A stretch of 64,000 nt of DNA from an uncultured Flavobacteriales bacterium (GTDB lineage Bacteria; Bacteroidota; Bacteroidia; Flavobacteriales_D; Crocinitomicaceae), in contig CAJXJK010000002.1 in NCBI GenBank assembly GCA_913054135.1, positions 295,620 through 359,619 of the forward strand. Reading direction: 5' to 3'. Shown in pieces: positions 53,777-61,273 of the stretch. The notes beneath the pieces were generated by a model. It saw only the letters and a program-made list of their open reading frames with translations. It did not search any database and had not been told where the DNA came from. Every line of letters starts with the position of its first letter. Position 1 is the stretch's first letter. A program made the position numbers and the translations under genes.

Positions 53777-54006
53777 TGGATCAAGACGCACAAAGAAAAC
53801 ATCTGATTGATTTGGTCACTACCAGAATGCCTTATGGCAAGTTCAAAGGACGCTTTATTTGTGATTTACCTGAGTATTACCTAGTTTGGTATAGAGGCAA
53901 AGGTTTTCCGGATGGGAAAATAGGCATGCTTTTAGCTTCTATTTATGAAATCAAACTTAACGGACTAGAAAAGATCTTAGATCCGATTAAAAAAATGGCT
54001 CGATAA
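53776..54006 (+). CDS. DUF3820 small protein
   Basis: 76 residues. Nearly the whole length matches DUF3820: MPYGKFKGRFICDLPEYYLVWYRGKGFPDGKIGMLL, with the conserved tryptophan. The family is common in gamma-proteobacteria and Bacteroidota and has no known function. Translationally coupled to the DsbA-like gene, and the SGNH hydrolase starts 1 nt after its stop. Confidence 0.87.
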   Translation: MDQDAQRKHLIDLVTTRMPYGKFKGRFICDLPEYYLVWYRGKGFPDGKIGMLLASIYEIKLNGLEKILDPIKKMAR

Positions 54007-54007
54007 A

Positions 54008-54679
54008 ATGAACAAGCAACTATTCATAATCGCTATCAGCTTGATGTTCACTTCAAGTTTAATTGCTCAAAAGAACCTCAGTTACTTAGCTTTAGGTGAC
54101 TCTTATACCATTTGCGAAAGCATAGATTCCAATAGGCAATGGCCCAAGCAATTAGTAAACAAACTAAACGGAAAAGGGATAAGCATTGAGCTTTCTAAGC
54201 TTATTGCGAAAACGGGTTGGAGAACAGATGACATGCTCAAAGCAGCCAAAAAAGAAGTCAAAAAGAACAAATATGATCTGGTGTCTTTGCTAATTGGCGT
54301 TAATAATGAATACCAAGGTTGGGATCCGATAAAGTTTAAACCTGAATTTGAAAAATGTCTAGATTATGCAATTGAGCATTGCAATAAAGGAAAAACTGGA
54401 GTATTTGTAGTCTCCATTCCTGACTATGGCTACACTCCTTTCGGGGCTAAAAAACAACAAATAATTTCTGCTCGTCTTGACCTATACAATGAGATTTGTA
54501 AGAATGTAGCCAAAGAAAAAGGAGTAGCGTTTTATGACATCACTCCAATTTCACGAAAGGACAAAACAGATAAAACATTAGTTGCCAAAGACGGTCTTCA
54601 CCCTTCGGCTAAACAGTATAGGTTGTGGGTAGATTCATTTGCATCACAGGTTTACAAGCAATGTGTTGATAAAAAATGA
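54008..54679 (+). CDS. Secreted SGNH/GDSL hydrolase
   Basis: 223 residues. Signal peptide to ~21. Block I has LALGDSYT (nucleophile Ser), block III has LLIGVNNEYQG (oxyanion Asn), and block V has KDGLHPSAKQY (Asp-x-x-His), so the Ser-His-Asp triad and the Asn are complete. Esterase or lipase activity on small acyl or acetyl esters in the envelope is inferred. The stop overlaps the next ATG (ATGA). Confidence 0.9.
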   Translation: MNKQLFIIAISLMFTSSLIAQKNLSYLALGDSYTICESIDSNRQWPKQLVNKLNGKGISIELSKLIAKTGWRTDDMLKAAKKEVKKNKYDLVSLLIGVNNEYQGWDPIKFKPEFEKCLDYAIEHCNKGKTGVFVVSIPDYGYTPFGAKKQQIISARLDLYNEICKNVAKEKGVAFYDITPISRKDKTDKTLVAKDGLHPSAKQYRLWVDSFASQVYKQCVDKK

Positions 54680-55428
54680 TTGACAACTATCTATTTCAAT
54701 TCAATCATGATCTGAACGGAATTGAAAAACCAACAGAACTCAACAATCCTTTTGGAACCACAATTCCTCTAGTAGCTCAAATTGCGGCTCGAGAATTCCA
54801 AGAATTTATTGCAAGTGAAATCTCAAATTGGGAACACAACTTTGATTCTGACAAAGGAAAAATGTTTGGGGTTTTAGTAGTTCAAAAAGCAAATAAAGAA
54901 CTTGCTTTTCTAGGAACCATTTCAGGAAAACTAAGTGGAGATAAGCAATGTGAGAAATTCACACCTTCAGTATTTCAAGACTCAAAAGATGATTGGTATA
55001 TCAATAAAGGAATGAAAGAACTGACACAAATTGGAAACCAAATTGAATTAGCTTCTCATTCTCAAAAAGCAAAATTGAAAGACATCCGAAGACAAAAGTC
55101 ACACGATCTGCAAAACTGGTTATTTGAAAACTATAAATTTTCTAATCTTTCAGGCCTTGAGGCCAATGTCATAGAAATATTTGGAAACTCAGAACAGGGC
55201 AATCCTCCAGCAGCTGCCGGAGAGTGTGCCGCTCCAAAACTTTTAGCTTTTGCACTCGCTAATCAGCTAAAGCCAATTGCGATAGCTGAGTTCTGGTGGG
55301 GAAATACACCAAAATCTGAAGAACGTATTCATAAAGCGTACTATCCAGCATGCAAAAATAAATGTCGCCCGATTTTGGAATATATACTTGAAGACAATAC
55401 TCTTTTTAATGTGTTGAATTTTTCGTAA
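54676..55428 (+). CDS. Standalone RluA-associated N-terminal-domain-like protein
   Basis: 250 residues, no signal peptide. The whole protein resembles the accessory domain that precedes the catalytic part in some bacterial RluA-type pseudouridine synthases: KMFGVLVVQ..., GKLSG, a coiled lysine-rich middle (~120-155), then GECAAPKLLAFALANQLKPIAIAEFWWG and PACKNKCRPILEYIL. The catalytic RluA domain with its Asp is absent. The Cys-Ala-x-Pro-Lys ... Cys-x3-Cys pattern recalls a deaminase-type zinc site without the catalytic Glu. Reads as a separate gene, not a frameshift remnant, since no catalytic part follows. Confidence 0.7.
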   Translation: MIDNYLFQFNHDLNGIEKPTELNNPFGTTIPLVAQIAAREFQEFIASEISNWEHNFDSDKGKMFGVLVVQKANKELAFLGTISGKLSGDKQCEKFTPSVFQDSKDDWYINKGMKELTQIGNQIELASHSQKAKLKDIRRQKSHDLQNWLFENYKFSNLSGLEANVIEIFGNSEQGNPPAAAGECAAPKLLAFALANQLKPIAIAEFWWGNTPKSEERIHKAYYPACKNKCRPILEYILEDNTLFNVLNFS

Positions 55429-55451
55429 ATTGGTATTCTCAAACAACTGAT

Positions 55452-55835
55452 ATGAAACATTTTGCAAGCATTTTAATTCTAAGTATTGTTCTCTTCTCAT
55501 GTGGTAAAGCCGATTTTAAAAAGGATTGGGATAAAGGAGACAAATCAGATTGTGAAAAGAAAGAATGCGTTGAATGTGCATCAGACGAATATGAAGATCC
55601 TGAAGTTTTAGGCGAAGGAATCACAAAATATATTCTTGAAGATTTCAATTATAATGCTGAGGGATGCATTACAGATGGTTACGTTAAATATTTGAAAAAC
55701 GGAACTACAATTGCCCTTGTTAAATATTGGAGCAAAGAAGGTGTAACTTATGGTTGTAAAACGATTTGCACTACTGGTGATTGTTATGATGACCAAGCAA
55801 CTTGCTGCAAATTTGAATACGAATGCAGAGAGTAA
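55452..55835 (+). CDS. Cys-rich small lipoprotein
   Basis: 127 residues. Lipobox LFSC near residue 17. The mature protein is rich in cysteines (CEKKECVEC, CKTICTTGDC, CCKFEYEC), suggesting disulfide or metal clusters, and acidic near its start. No family recognised. Its TAA abuts the convergent DEAD-box helicase stop without any gap. Confidence 0.7.
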   Translation: MKHFASILILSIVLFSCGKADFKKDWDKGDKSDCEKKECVECASDEYEDPEVLGEGITKYILEDFNYNAEGCITDGYVKYLKNGTTIALVKYWSKEGVTYGCKTICTTGDCYDDQATCCKFEYECRE

Positions 55836-56957
55836 TTATCTTACTTTTTGAATTCTCGTAAACTTAATATTTAGATTTTTCTCGTAATACTTTAATTGCT
55901 TTGACTCTTCATGAGTCACTATGCAAAGAGATGTACCATCTTTCCCTGCCCTAGCCGTTCTTCCTGACCTGTGTGTATAGTACTCTTCGTTTTGAGGCAA
56001 TTCAAAATGGACAACATAACTAAGGCCTTCAACATCAATTCCTCTAGCGGCTACATCTGTAGCTACTAAGATTTGAACTTTCTCGTTCTTGAAAGCTCGC
56101 ATTACTTTATCTCTCTCTTTTTGAAGAAGATCACCATGAATGGCATCTACTTTAATATTCTTGGCAATTAATTGCTTGGTCAGCTTCTTAGTAGTATTCT
56201 TCGTTTTGCAAAACACCACTCCCCTGTTCTCTCTCTCGGTATTTAAAAACTGCATTAGTACATGCAGCTTCTCTTCTGGCTCACAAACCAAATATTGATG
56301 ATTGATTTGTTCATTAACCAAATTCTTGCTACTCATGGACAATCTTGTAGCATTAGGAGCCAAGTAAGTTGAAATCATCTTTTCAATCTCTGCAGGAATG
56401 GTAGCAGAGAATAACCACTTGTTTTTAACAGCTGCTGAAAATGAAAGAATCTCTTCTAGTTCTTTCTTAAATCCCATACTTAGCATTTCATCTGCTTCGT
56501 CTAAGATTAAAGTATTTACATGACTTAAATCAACCGCATTACGTTTCACCAAATCTATCAGTCTGCCCGGAGTTGCGACAACTATGTGTGTTGTTCTTGA
56601 CAACCTACTTAATTGCTTTTCAATGTGCTCTCCTCCATATACGGCCTCAGTAAATATCTTATCTGAGTATTTGGTAAACCTGAATAATTGCTTTGCAATC
56701 TGTTTTCCCAACTCTCTTGTTGGGCATAAAACCAATCCCTGAATATGTTCAGATTGAGGATTAATATTTTGAAGTAAAGGCAATCCAAAGGCAGCCGTTT
56801 TTCCGGTACCAGTTTGAGCTTGCCCAACTAAATCAACATTTCCGCCCAGTAAAATCGGAATTACCTCAGCTTGAATTTGAGAAGGTATTTTTATCCCTAA
56901 TTCATTTAGACCTTTTACAAAATCCTTCTTAATTCCTATGTCAGTAAAATTTCCCAA
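55836..56957 (-). CDS. DEAD-box ATP-dependent RNA helicase
   Basis: 373 residues. Starts at TTG 56957: the Q-motif (FTDIG...IKIPSQIQ) begins right after it and no ATG lies between the upstream -7 element and it. Motif I AQTGTGKTAA, Ia PTRELG, II DEAD (near 153), III SAT, V DVAARGIDVEG, VI HRSGRTARAG. Closest in layout to the RhlE/CshA-like group. It lacks the C-terminal tail of most such helicases. Likely role in ribosome assembly or RNA decay in the cytoplasm. Confidence 0.93.
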   Translation of the reverse strand: MGNFTDIGIKKDFVKGLNELGIKIPSQIQAEVIPILLGGNVDLVGQAQTGTGKTAAFGLPLLQNINPQSEHIQGLVLCPTRELGKQIAKQLFRFTKYSDKIFTEAVYGGEHIEKQLSRLSRTTHIVVATPGRLIDLVKRNAVDLSHVNTLILDEADEMLSMGFKKELEEILSFSAAVKNKWLFSATIPAEIEKMISTYLAPNATRLSMSSKNLVNEQINHQYLVCEPEEKLHVLMQFLNTERENRGVVFCKTKNTTKKLTKQLIAKNIKVDAIHGDLLQKERDKVMRAFKNEKVQILVATDVAARGIDVEGLSYVVHFELPQNEEYYTHRSGRTARAGKDGTSLCIVTHEESKQLKYYEKNLNIKFTRIQKVR

Positions 56958-56974
56958 AACAAATAATTTTGATG

Positions 56975-57020
56975 CAAAGCTACGATTAAAGCATTAGCTG
57001 CAAGATTAAAATTAACTTCG
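56975..57020. promoter_or_regulatory. Divergent -7 elements for the DEAD-box gene and rlmF
   Basis: Minus strand: TAGCTTTG at 56975-56982, 17 nt before the TTG start of the helicase. Plus strand: TAACTTCG at 57013-57020, only 4 nt before the rlmF ATG at 57025. Both fit TANNTTTG (the second with one change). Confidence 0.5.
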
Positions 57021-57024
57021 CAAT

Positions 57025-57915
57025 ATGAAAAGAGCAGCTCAGTTTCACAGAAGAAGCAAACATCACGGTAATTATGAGTTTGACAAACTATGTAAAGCGA
57101 ATGAGCGCCTAAGGCCTTTCGTTATTAGAAACGATCATGGTACAGAATCAATCAATTTCTCTGACGCCGAAGCTGTAAAACAGCTTAATGCGGCCCTTTT
57201 ATGTCACTTTTACGAATTGAAATATTGGGATATTCCTGAAGGATATCTTTGTCCGCCAATACCCGGAAGAGCTGAATACATTCATCAAATTGCTGATTTA
57301 ATTGAAGAAGATGTAAATCACAAAGACAAGGTGACTTGCCTTGATATCGGAGTTGGTGCGAATTGCATATATCCTATTATTGCTGCTAGCCAGTACAAAT
57401 GGAAATGCATTGGTTCAGACATTGATGAAGTTGCAGTAAAAAATGCTGAAGAGATCGTTTATGCGAATGAAAAGCTTAAAAATAGAGTTGAAATAAGACA
57501 TCAAGTTAATTCAGATAACATCTTTGCTGGGATAATTAAAAAGAATGAAAGAATAGATGTGACGATCTGTAATCCTCCTTTTTACAAGTCGCAAGCAGAG
57601 GCTTTGGCAGCAACTGCTCGTAAGAACAAGAACCTTCATAAAGGTAAAGTTGAATCTACTGCTAAGAATTTTGGCGGAACCGAAGGAGAATTGTTTTGTG
57701 AGGGTGGTGAATCAAAATTCATTTCAAAGATGATTAAACAAAGTGAAAAGTACGGCAAAAACTGCGGTTGGTTCACTTGTCTTGTTTCTCGAGAAGATCA
57801 CATGAAGAAATTTCACAAGGTCTTCAAATCAGTTAACACAAGAGAATACAAAGTAATCCCAATGACATTCGGGAATAAGAAGAGCCGAATTCTCGCCTGG
57901 AGATTTGCCCAATAA
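57025..57915 (+). CDS. rlmF: 23S rRNA (adenine-1618-N6)-methyltransferase
   Basis: Methylates A1618 of 23S rRNA with SAM. 296 residues. An HxRNxHHGxYDF-like start (HRRSKHHGNYEFDKL), IPEGYLCPPIPGRAEYIH near 70-88, the SAM-binding DIGVGANCIYPI (~110), IGSDID, and the catalytic motif CNPPFY (NPPF, near 180) with ATARKNKNLHKGK are diagnostic for RlmF. Divergent from the DEAD-box helicase; both act on rRNA. Confidence 0.95.
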   Translation: MKRAAQFHRRSKHHGNYEFDKLCKANERLRPFVIRNDHGTESINFSDAEAVKQLNAALLCHFYELKYWDIPEGYLCPPIPGRAEYIHQIADLIEEDVNHKDKVTCLDIGVGANCIYPIIAASQYKWKCIGSDIDEVAVKNAEEIVYANEKLKNRVEIRHQVNSDNIFAGIIKKNERIDVTICNPPFYKSQAEALAATARKNKNLHKGKVESTAKNFGGTEGELFCEGGESKFISKMIKQSEKYGKNCGWFTCLVSREDHMKKFHKVFKSVNTREYKVIPMTFGNKKSRILAWRFAQ

Positions 57916-57962
57916 TTTCTTCTTTATTTATGGATTTTGTATCTTGACTTCATCTACTTATT

Positions 57963-58685
57963 ATGAAGCTAAAGAAACCTCAACATTGCGATCAAGAATG
58001 GCTAAAAATGAAGGATACCGAAAACGGTAAACTTTGTAGAAAATGTCAAAATGAGCTAATCGATTTTCGTAAAAAATCTTGGGGTGAAATCCGTCAAATT
58101 CAATTCAATAGTAATAACTCAACTTGCGGACTTTATTCAAAGAAGCAACTGAACAATTGGGATCCCGAACCAAAAGCATCAGGAAGATTTACTATTGCTG
58201 CGGCCAGTGTTTTATTCGGCATGTCACAATTAGTGGGTTCAAATGCTATTGCCCAAGAAGATACAACCATTACCATTAATCCTGAAAAAATTGATCCTAT
58301 AACTAACAGGCCTGTTCAACTGAACGCAACTATTAGAGGTAAAGCAATTGACAAAGAATCAGGAGAACCAATTCCCTTTGCGAAAATAATTGTCGTAGGC
58401 ACTGAGATTATGGCTGAAACCGATTTTGACGGTGAATTTGCGCTTAAATTTCCGGCTGACTTTGAAGGAGAAGTTGACATTCAGGCCAAGTACATTGGAT
58501 ACACTCCTTTATTAATAGAAGGAATCAAGGTATACCATGGTAAAACCAGTATTGTTGATTTGAACTTTACCATGCAAAGTCAAATAACTAGCTTTACCGT
58601 TGAAGTGCCTTCAAAACGTGCCGAAAGAAAATACAAGCGACAACAAAAAAGAGAGGCACGAAAAAACAGCAAAGAAGAAGAATAA
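57963..58685 (+). CDS. Cytoplasmic Cys-cluster protein with TM helix and carboxypeptidase-regulatory-like domain
   Basis: 240 residues. No signal peptide. Four cysteines lie in the N-terminal 55 residues (Cys8 in PQHCDQEW, Cys25/28 in KLCRKCQNELIDFRKKS, Cys53), an arrangement seen at the start of many Bacteroidota membrane proteins. One transmembrane helix (~80-98) places the C-terminus outside. There, a CarboxypepD_reg-like domain (IRGKAIDKESGEPIPFAKIIV...TDFDGEFALKFP, ~122-205) ends in a basic tail. A metal-binding or redox-sensing cytosolic part is inferred. Confidence 0.78.
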   Translation: MKLKKPQHCDQEWLKMKDTENGKLCRKCQNELIDFRKKSWGEIRQIQFNSNNSTCGLYSKKQLNNWDPEPKASGRFTIAAASVLFGMSQLVGSNAIAQEDTTITINPEKIDPITNRPVQLNATIRGKAIDKESGEPIPFAKIIVVGTEIMAETDFDGEFALKFPADFEGEVDIQAKYIGYTPLLIEGIKVYHGKTSIVDLNFTMQSQITSFTVEVPSKRAERKYKRQQKREARKNSKEEE

Positions 58686-58699
58686 TAAATAGGCGATTT

Positions 58700-59317
58700 A
58701 TGGATAGAAAGAAATTTCTTAAAAACATGGGATTAGGTTCTGCCGCTATAGCTTTGGCTGCTTGCGGCACAACACAAGAACTTGGCGAAGAAGAAGATTG
58801 TAAATTAACTCACCTCGACGATAAAGGCCCTTTTTATTTTAAAGGATCTTCTGAAACTGTTAATCTCAATTACACGAATCTTCCGGGTGAGGCCATGTTA
58901 GTTAGCGGGACTGTATACAGTGGAGAAGGAACAGAAACGCCATTGTCTGGAGTTAAGATTGATATCTGGCATTGTGATTCAGAAGGTAATTATCACCCAA
59001 ATGACGGAGGGACTATCAATAATGAAAACGCAGACAAAATGGCTTTGAGAGGTTTTGTCATAACAGATAAAAATGGGAAATTCTCATTCAAAAGTATTTT
59101 GCCCGGCCTTTACGGAAGAAGATCTCGACACATTCATTACATCTTAAGCGTTAAAGGGCATTCATCTCTTGTAACTCAATCTTACTTCAAAGGAGACCCT
59201 AGAATACCAATTGATGGTTTATCGAAGACCGCCGGGGAATGTAGAATTGTAAAATTTGACAAGTCTGGTGAGTTATATATGGGAGTCATGAATTTCAACT
59301 TGCAAAAAAAAGGCTGA
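58700..59317 (+). CDS. Intradiol-dioxygenase-like protein, envelope-anchored
   Basis: 205 residues. An N-terminal RKKFLKNMGLGSAAIALAACG sequence looks like a Tat-type lipoprotein signal. The domain matches the protocatechuate 3,4-dioxygenase fold: VSGTVYSG, DIWHCDSEGNYH, KFSFKSILPGLYGRRSRHIHYIL. The four Fe(III) ligands of the family (two Tyr, two His) can all be assigned to NYH, LYG and HIH. Aromatic-ring cleavage outside the cytoplasm is inferred; there are no catabolic neighbours, and the substrate is unknown. Confidence 0.85.
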   Translation: MDRKKFLKNMGLGSAAIALAACGTTQELGEEEDCKLTHLDDKGPFYFKGSSETVNLNYTNLPGEAMLVSGTVYSGEGTETPLSGVKIDIWHCDSEGNYHPNDGGTINNENADKMALRGFVITDKNGKFSFKSILPGLYGRRSRHIHYILSVKGHSSLVTQSYFKGDPRIPIDGLSKTAGECRIVKFDKSGELYMGVMNFNLQKKG

Positions 59318-59332
59318 ACGTGAGTCCAGCCT
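59304..59332 (-). terminator. Terminator of the 59359-59763 gene
   Basis: On the minus strand AGGCTG-GACTCACGTT-CAGCCT is followed by eight T. It overlaps the 3' end of the convergent dioxygenase-like gene. Confidence 0.75.
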
Positions 59333-59358
59333 AATCTTAAGATGTATATAGGGTTTAC

Positions 59359-59763
59359 TTATCTTTTATTTAATACGATAACCTTAGGATCTGATTCTCC
59401 CCAATTATCAAGGGCTTCAAAAAGCAAAAAGTTATCAGCCGATTGGATTAATTTGTAATATCTATATCCAATTCCGCAACTCATGAAAGGAATTCCTAAT
59501 AGAAGGTCTCCTTCTTTCACCAATTCTCTTTGAAGACCCCAAAGCTCATTGCTGTCTTTAGAATATTCTATTGCCTTTAAGGCCATCAAATCCATCATAT
59601 GATCATCCTCCATCCAATCTCTCATGTTAGTTTGAGATTTTTCTAAAAACCAAACTTCGTTCTCATAAACAATATCGGTTGTTGCATCAGTCACTTTTTG
59701 AGCGAAAGAATTAAATCCTAATAATAAAGTAAATGCGATAAAAATTGATTTCAGGCTTTTCAT
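59359..59763 (-). CDS. Small secreted protein with sigma-54-like promoter
   Basis: 134 residues. Signal peptide to ~22 (GFNSFAQ). The mature part is mixed alpha/beta with MRDWMEDDHMMDLMALKAIEYSKDS in the middle and GLLLGIPFMSCGIGYRYY-like strands. Not recognised. It is divergent from the DegQ-like protease and both have a TGGCACG-type -24 element, so they may respond to the same signal. Confidence 0.7.
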   Translation of the reverse strand: MKSLKSIFIAFTLLLGFNSFAQKVTDATTDIVYENEVWFLEKSQTNMRDWMEDDHMMDLMALKAIEYSKDSNELWGLQRELVKEGDLLLGIPFMSCGIGYRYYKLIQSADNFLLFEALDNWGESDPKVIVLNKR

Positions 59764-59790
59764 AATTTATGTATTGATAATGACATAAAT

Positions 59791-59806
59791 ACAATTGCCG
59801 TGCCAA
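59791..59806 (-). promoter_or_regulatory. Sigma-54-like promoter of the 59763 gene
   Basis: On the minus strand TTGGCACG-GCAA-TTGT, against the consensus TGGCACG-N4-TTGC: the -24 part is perfect and the -12 part has T for C. Predicted start near 59780, 17 nt before the ATG. Confidence 0.6.
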
Positions 59807-59854
59807 GTAGTTTTTCATTCATTTAACATTTTTTAAAATTTAAGTTGATACGTT

Positions 59855-59870
59855 TTGGCACGTTCTTCGT
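59855..59870 (+). promoter_or_regulatory. Sigma-54-like promoter of the DegQ-like gene
   Basis: TTGGCACG at 59855-59862, then a 3-nt-shifted TTCGT at 59866-59870. The -24 element is a perfect match and the -12 element keeps the G at the expected distance. Predicted start near 59882, 22 nt before the ATG. Confidence 0.5.
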
Positions 59871-59903
59871 TCTACTATAAACGCAAACACAAAAACCAAG
59901 AAG

Positions 59904-61088
59904 ATGAGCAAAGCAACAATCACAACATTTTTAACTGGCGCAACCGGCGCAGTAATAGGAGTAGCATTGACTATGAACATGATGCAAAGTTCAAATCAAA
60001 CTGAAGTTCAAACCCCAGAGGGAATGAATAATATTCAATCGGCCTCAGTATTTGATGTTGCATTTGATGATGATGACATAAAAGCAACAAACTCATCTGC
60101 AGGAAATACCGACTTAACTTTTGCTGCCGAAAAAACGGTAGAATCTGTTGTTCACATTCAAACTCAATTCGTAACTGAGGAGATCACTTTTGATCCTTTC
60201 TTAAAATTGTTTTACGGAGAAGATGGTTATAGAAAACGTCAAAGACATGGCCAAGCATCAGGCTCTGGAGTTGTTATTTCGCCTGAAGGATATATTGTAA
60301 CTAACAATCATGTGGTGCAAGACGCCGAAGAGGTAAGTGTTACCATTGGTAAAAAACAATATGACGCTAAAATTATAGGTACCGACCCATCAACTGATAT
60401 TGCCGTAATCAAAATTGAAGGCCATGGTCTTGACTTTTCAGAATTCGGAGATTCAGATGACTTGAAATTAGGCGAATGGGTTTTGGCTGTAGGAAATCCT
60501 TTGAATTTGCAGTCAACCGTAACCGCAGGTATTGTAAGTGCAAAAAATAGAAACATTGATTTATTGACTTCAAACTATAACCCCGAAGAAAAAGTATTTC
60601 CGGTAGAATCATTTATTCAAACAGATGCGGCAGTGAATTCAGGAAACTCAGGTGGCGCTTTGGTGAATGCCAATGGTGAATTAGTTGGGATTAACACGGC
60701 TATCTCATCTGGAACTGGATACTATACGGGATATTCATTTGCGGTTCCTTCGAACATTGTAAAGAAAGTGACTTACGACTTAATCAAACACGGCGAAGTC
60801 CAAAGAGTACAATTAGGTATTAACATTATGGATAACAATTCTGAAGTTCAAGCACTAAATAATTTATCTACCGATAAAGGTGTTGTTGTTACTGGAGTTG
60901 TGAAGGGAGGAAATGCTCAAAAAAATGGGATGAAACTAAAAGACATCATCTTATCAGTAAGCGGACAAGATGTTAACACGACATCTGAATTACAAGGTAA
61001 GTTAGCTATGTACAACCCTGGAGACAAGGTTAAGATTAGCTTAATGCGCGGTGAAGTTCAAAAAACAATTGATGTTGTTTTAGATTAG
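59904..61088 (+). CDS. HtrA/DegQ-like periplasmic serine protease, one PDZ domain
   Basis: 394 residues. An N-terminal hydrophobic segment (~6-27) serves as signal or anchor. The trypsin-like domain (~65-290) has the triad His in VTNNHVV, Asp in STDIAVIKI, Ser in NSGNSGGALV. One PDZ domain follows (~300-390: LGINIMDN..., GVVVTGVVKGGNAQKNGMKLKDII). Degrades or refolds damaged exported proteins. Divergent from a small secreted protein; both have sigma-54-like elements. Confidence 0.93.
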   Translation: MSKATITTFLTGATGAVIGVALTMNMMQSSNQTEVQTPEGMNNIQSASVFDVAFDDDDIKATNSSAGNTDLTFAAEKTVESVVHIQTQFVTEEITFDPFLKLFYGEDGYRKRQRHGQASGSGVVISPEGYIVTNNHVVQDAEEVSVTIGKKQYDAKIIGTDPSTDIAVIKIEGHGLDFSEFGDSDDLKLGEWVLAVGNPLNLQSTVTAGIVSAKNRNIDLLTSNYNPEEKVFPVESFIQTDAAVNSGNSGGALVNANGELVGINTAISSGTGYYTGYSFAVPSNIVKKVTYDLIKHGEVQRVQLGINIMDNNSEVQALNNLSTDKGVVVTGVVKGGNAQKNGMKLKDIILSVSGQDVNTTSELQGKLAMYNPGDKVKISLMRGEVQKTIDVVLD

Positions 61089-61105
61089 AATTATTTGGCT
61101 GCTCG

Positions 61106-61188
61106 AGCGGGCTATCCGCTATAGTCTTTGCTCGTGACTTCGAGAGTCTCAGTCACCCACAAAGAGCTGCCACTGCTATCCCTAGCAG
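61106..61188. repeat. Three-hairpin intergenic element
   Basis: Hairpin 1 AGCGG-GCTAT-CCGCT (61106-61120); central stem CTTTG...GTGACT (61126-61139) with AGTCAC...CAAAG (61151-61164); hairpin 3 CTGCTA-TCCC-TAGCAG (61173-61188). Both outer loops contain CTATCC. The composition is more GC-rich than the flanks. It looks like a dispersed intergenic repeat (REP-like) as found in Bacteroidota, though a second copy is not in the window except for a 9-of-10-base match on the minus strand at 38315-38324. Confidence 0.6.
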
Positions 61189-61220
61189 ATAAAAAATTAA
61201 AGAAGCGATCATAAATGAGA

Positions 61221-61257
61221 AAAGCCCCAAACCTTGAAAAAGGAATGGGGCTTTTTT
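61221..61257. terminator. Bidirectional terminator between convergent genes
   Basis: AAAGCCCCA (61221-61229) pairs with TGGGGCTTT (61246-61254), with nested CCTT/AAGG inside. T-run on the plus side and A-run on the other. It serves the DegQ-like gene and the T9SS gene on the minus strand. Confidence 0.85.
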
Positions 61258-61273
61258 ATTGCTTTAATTGCAG

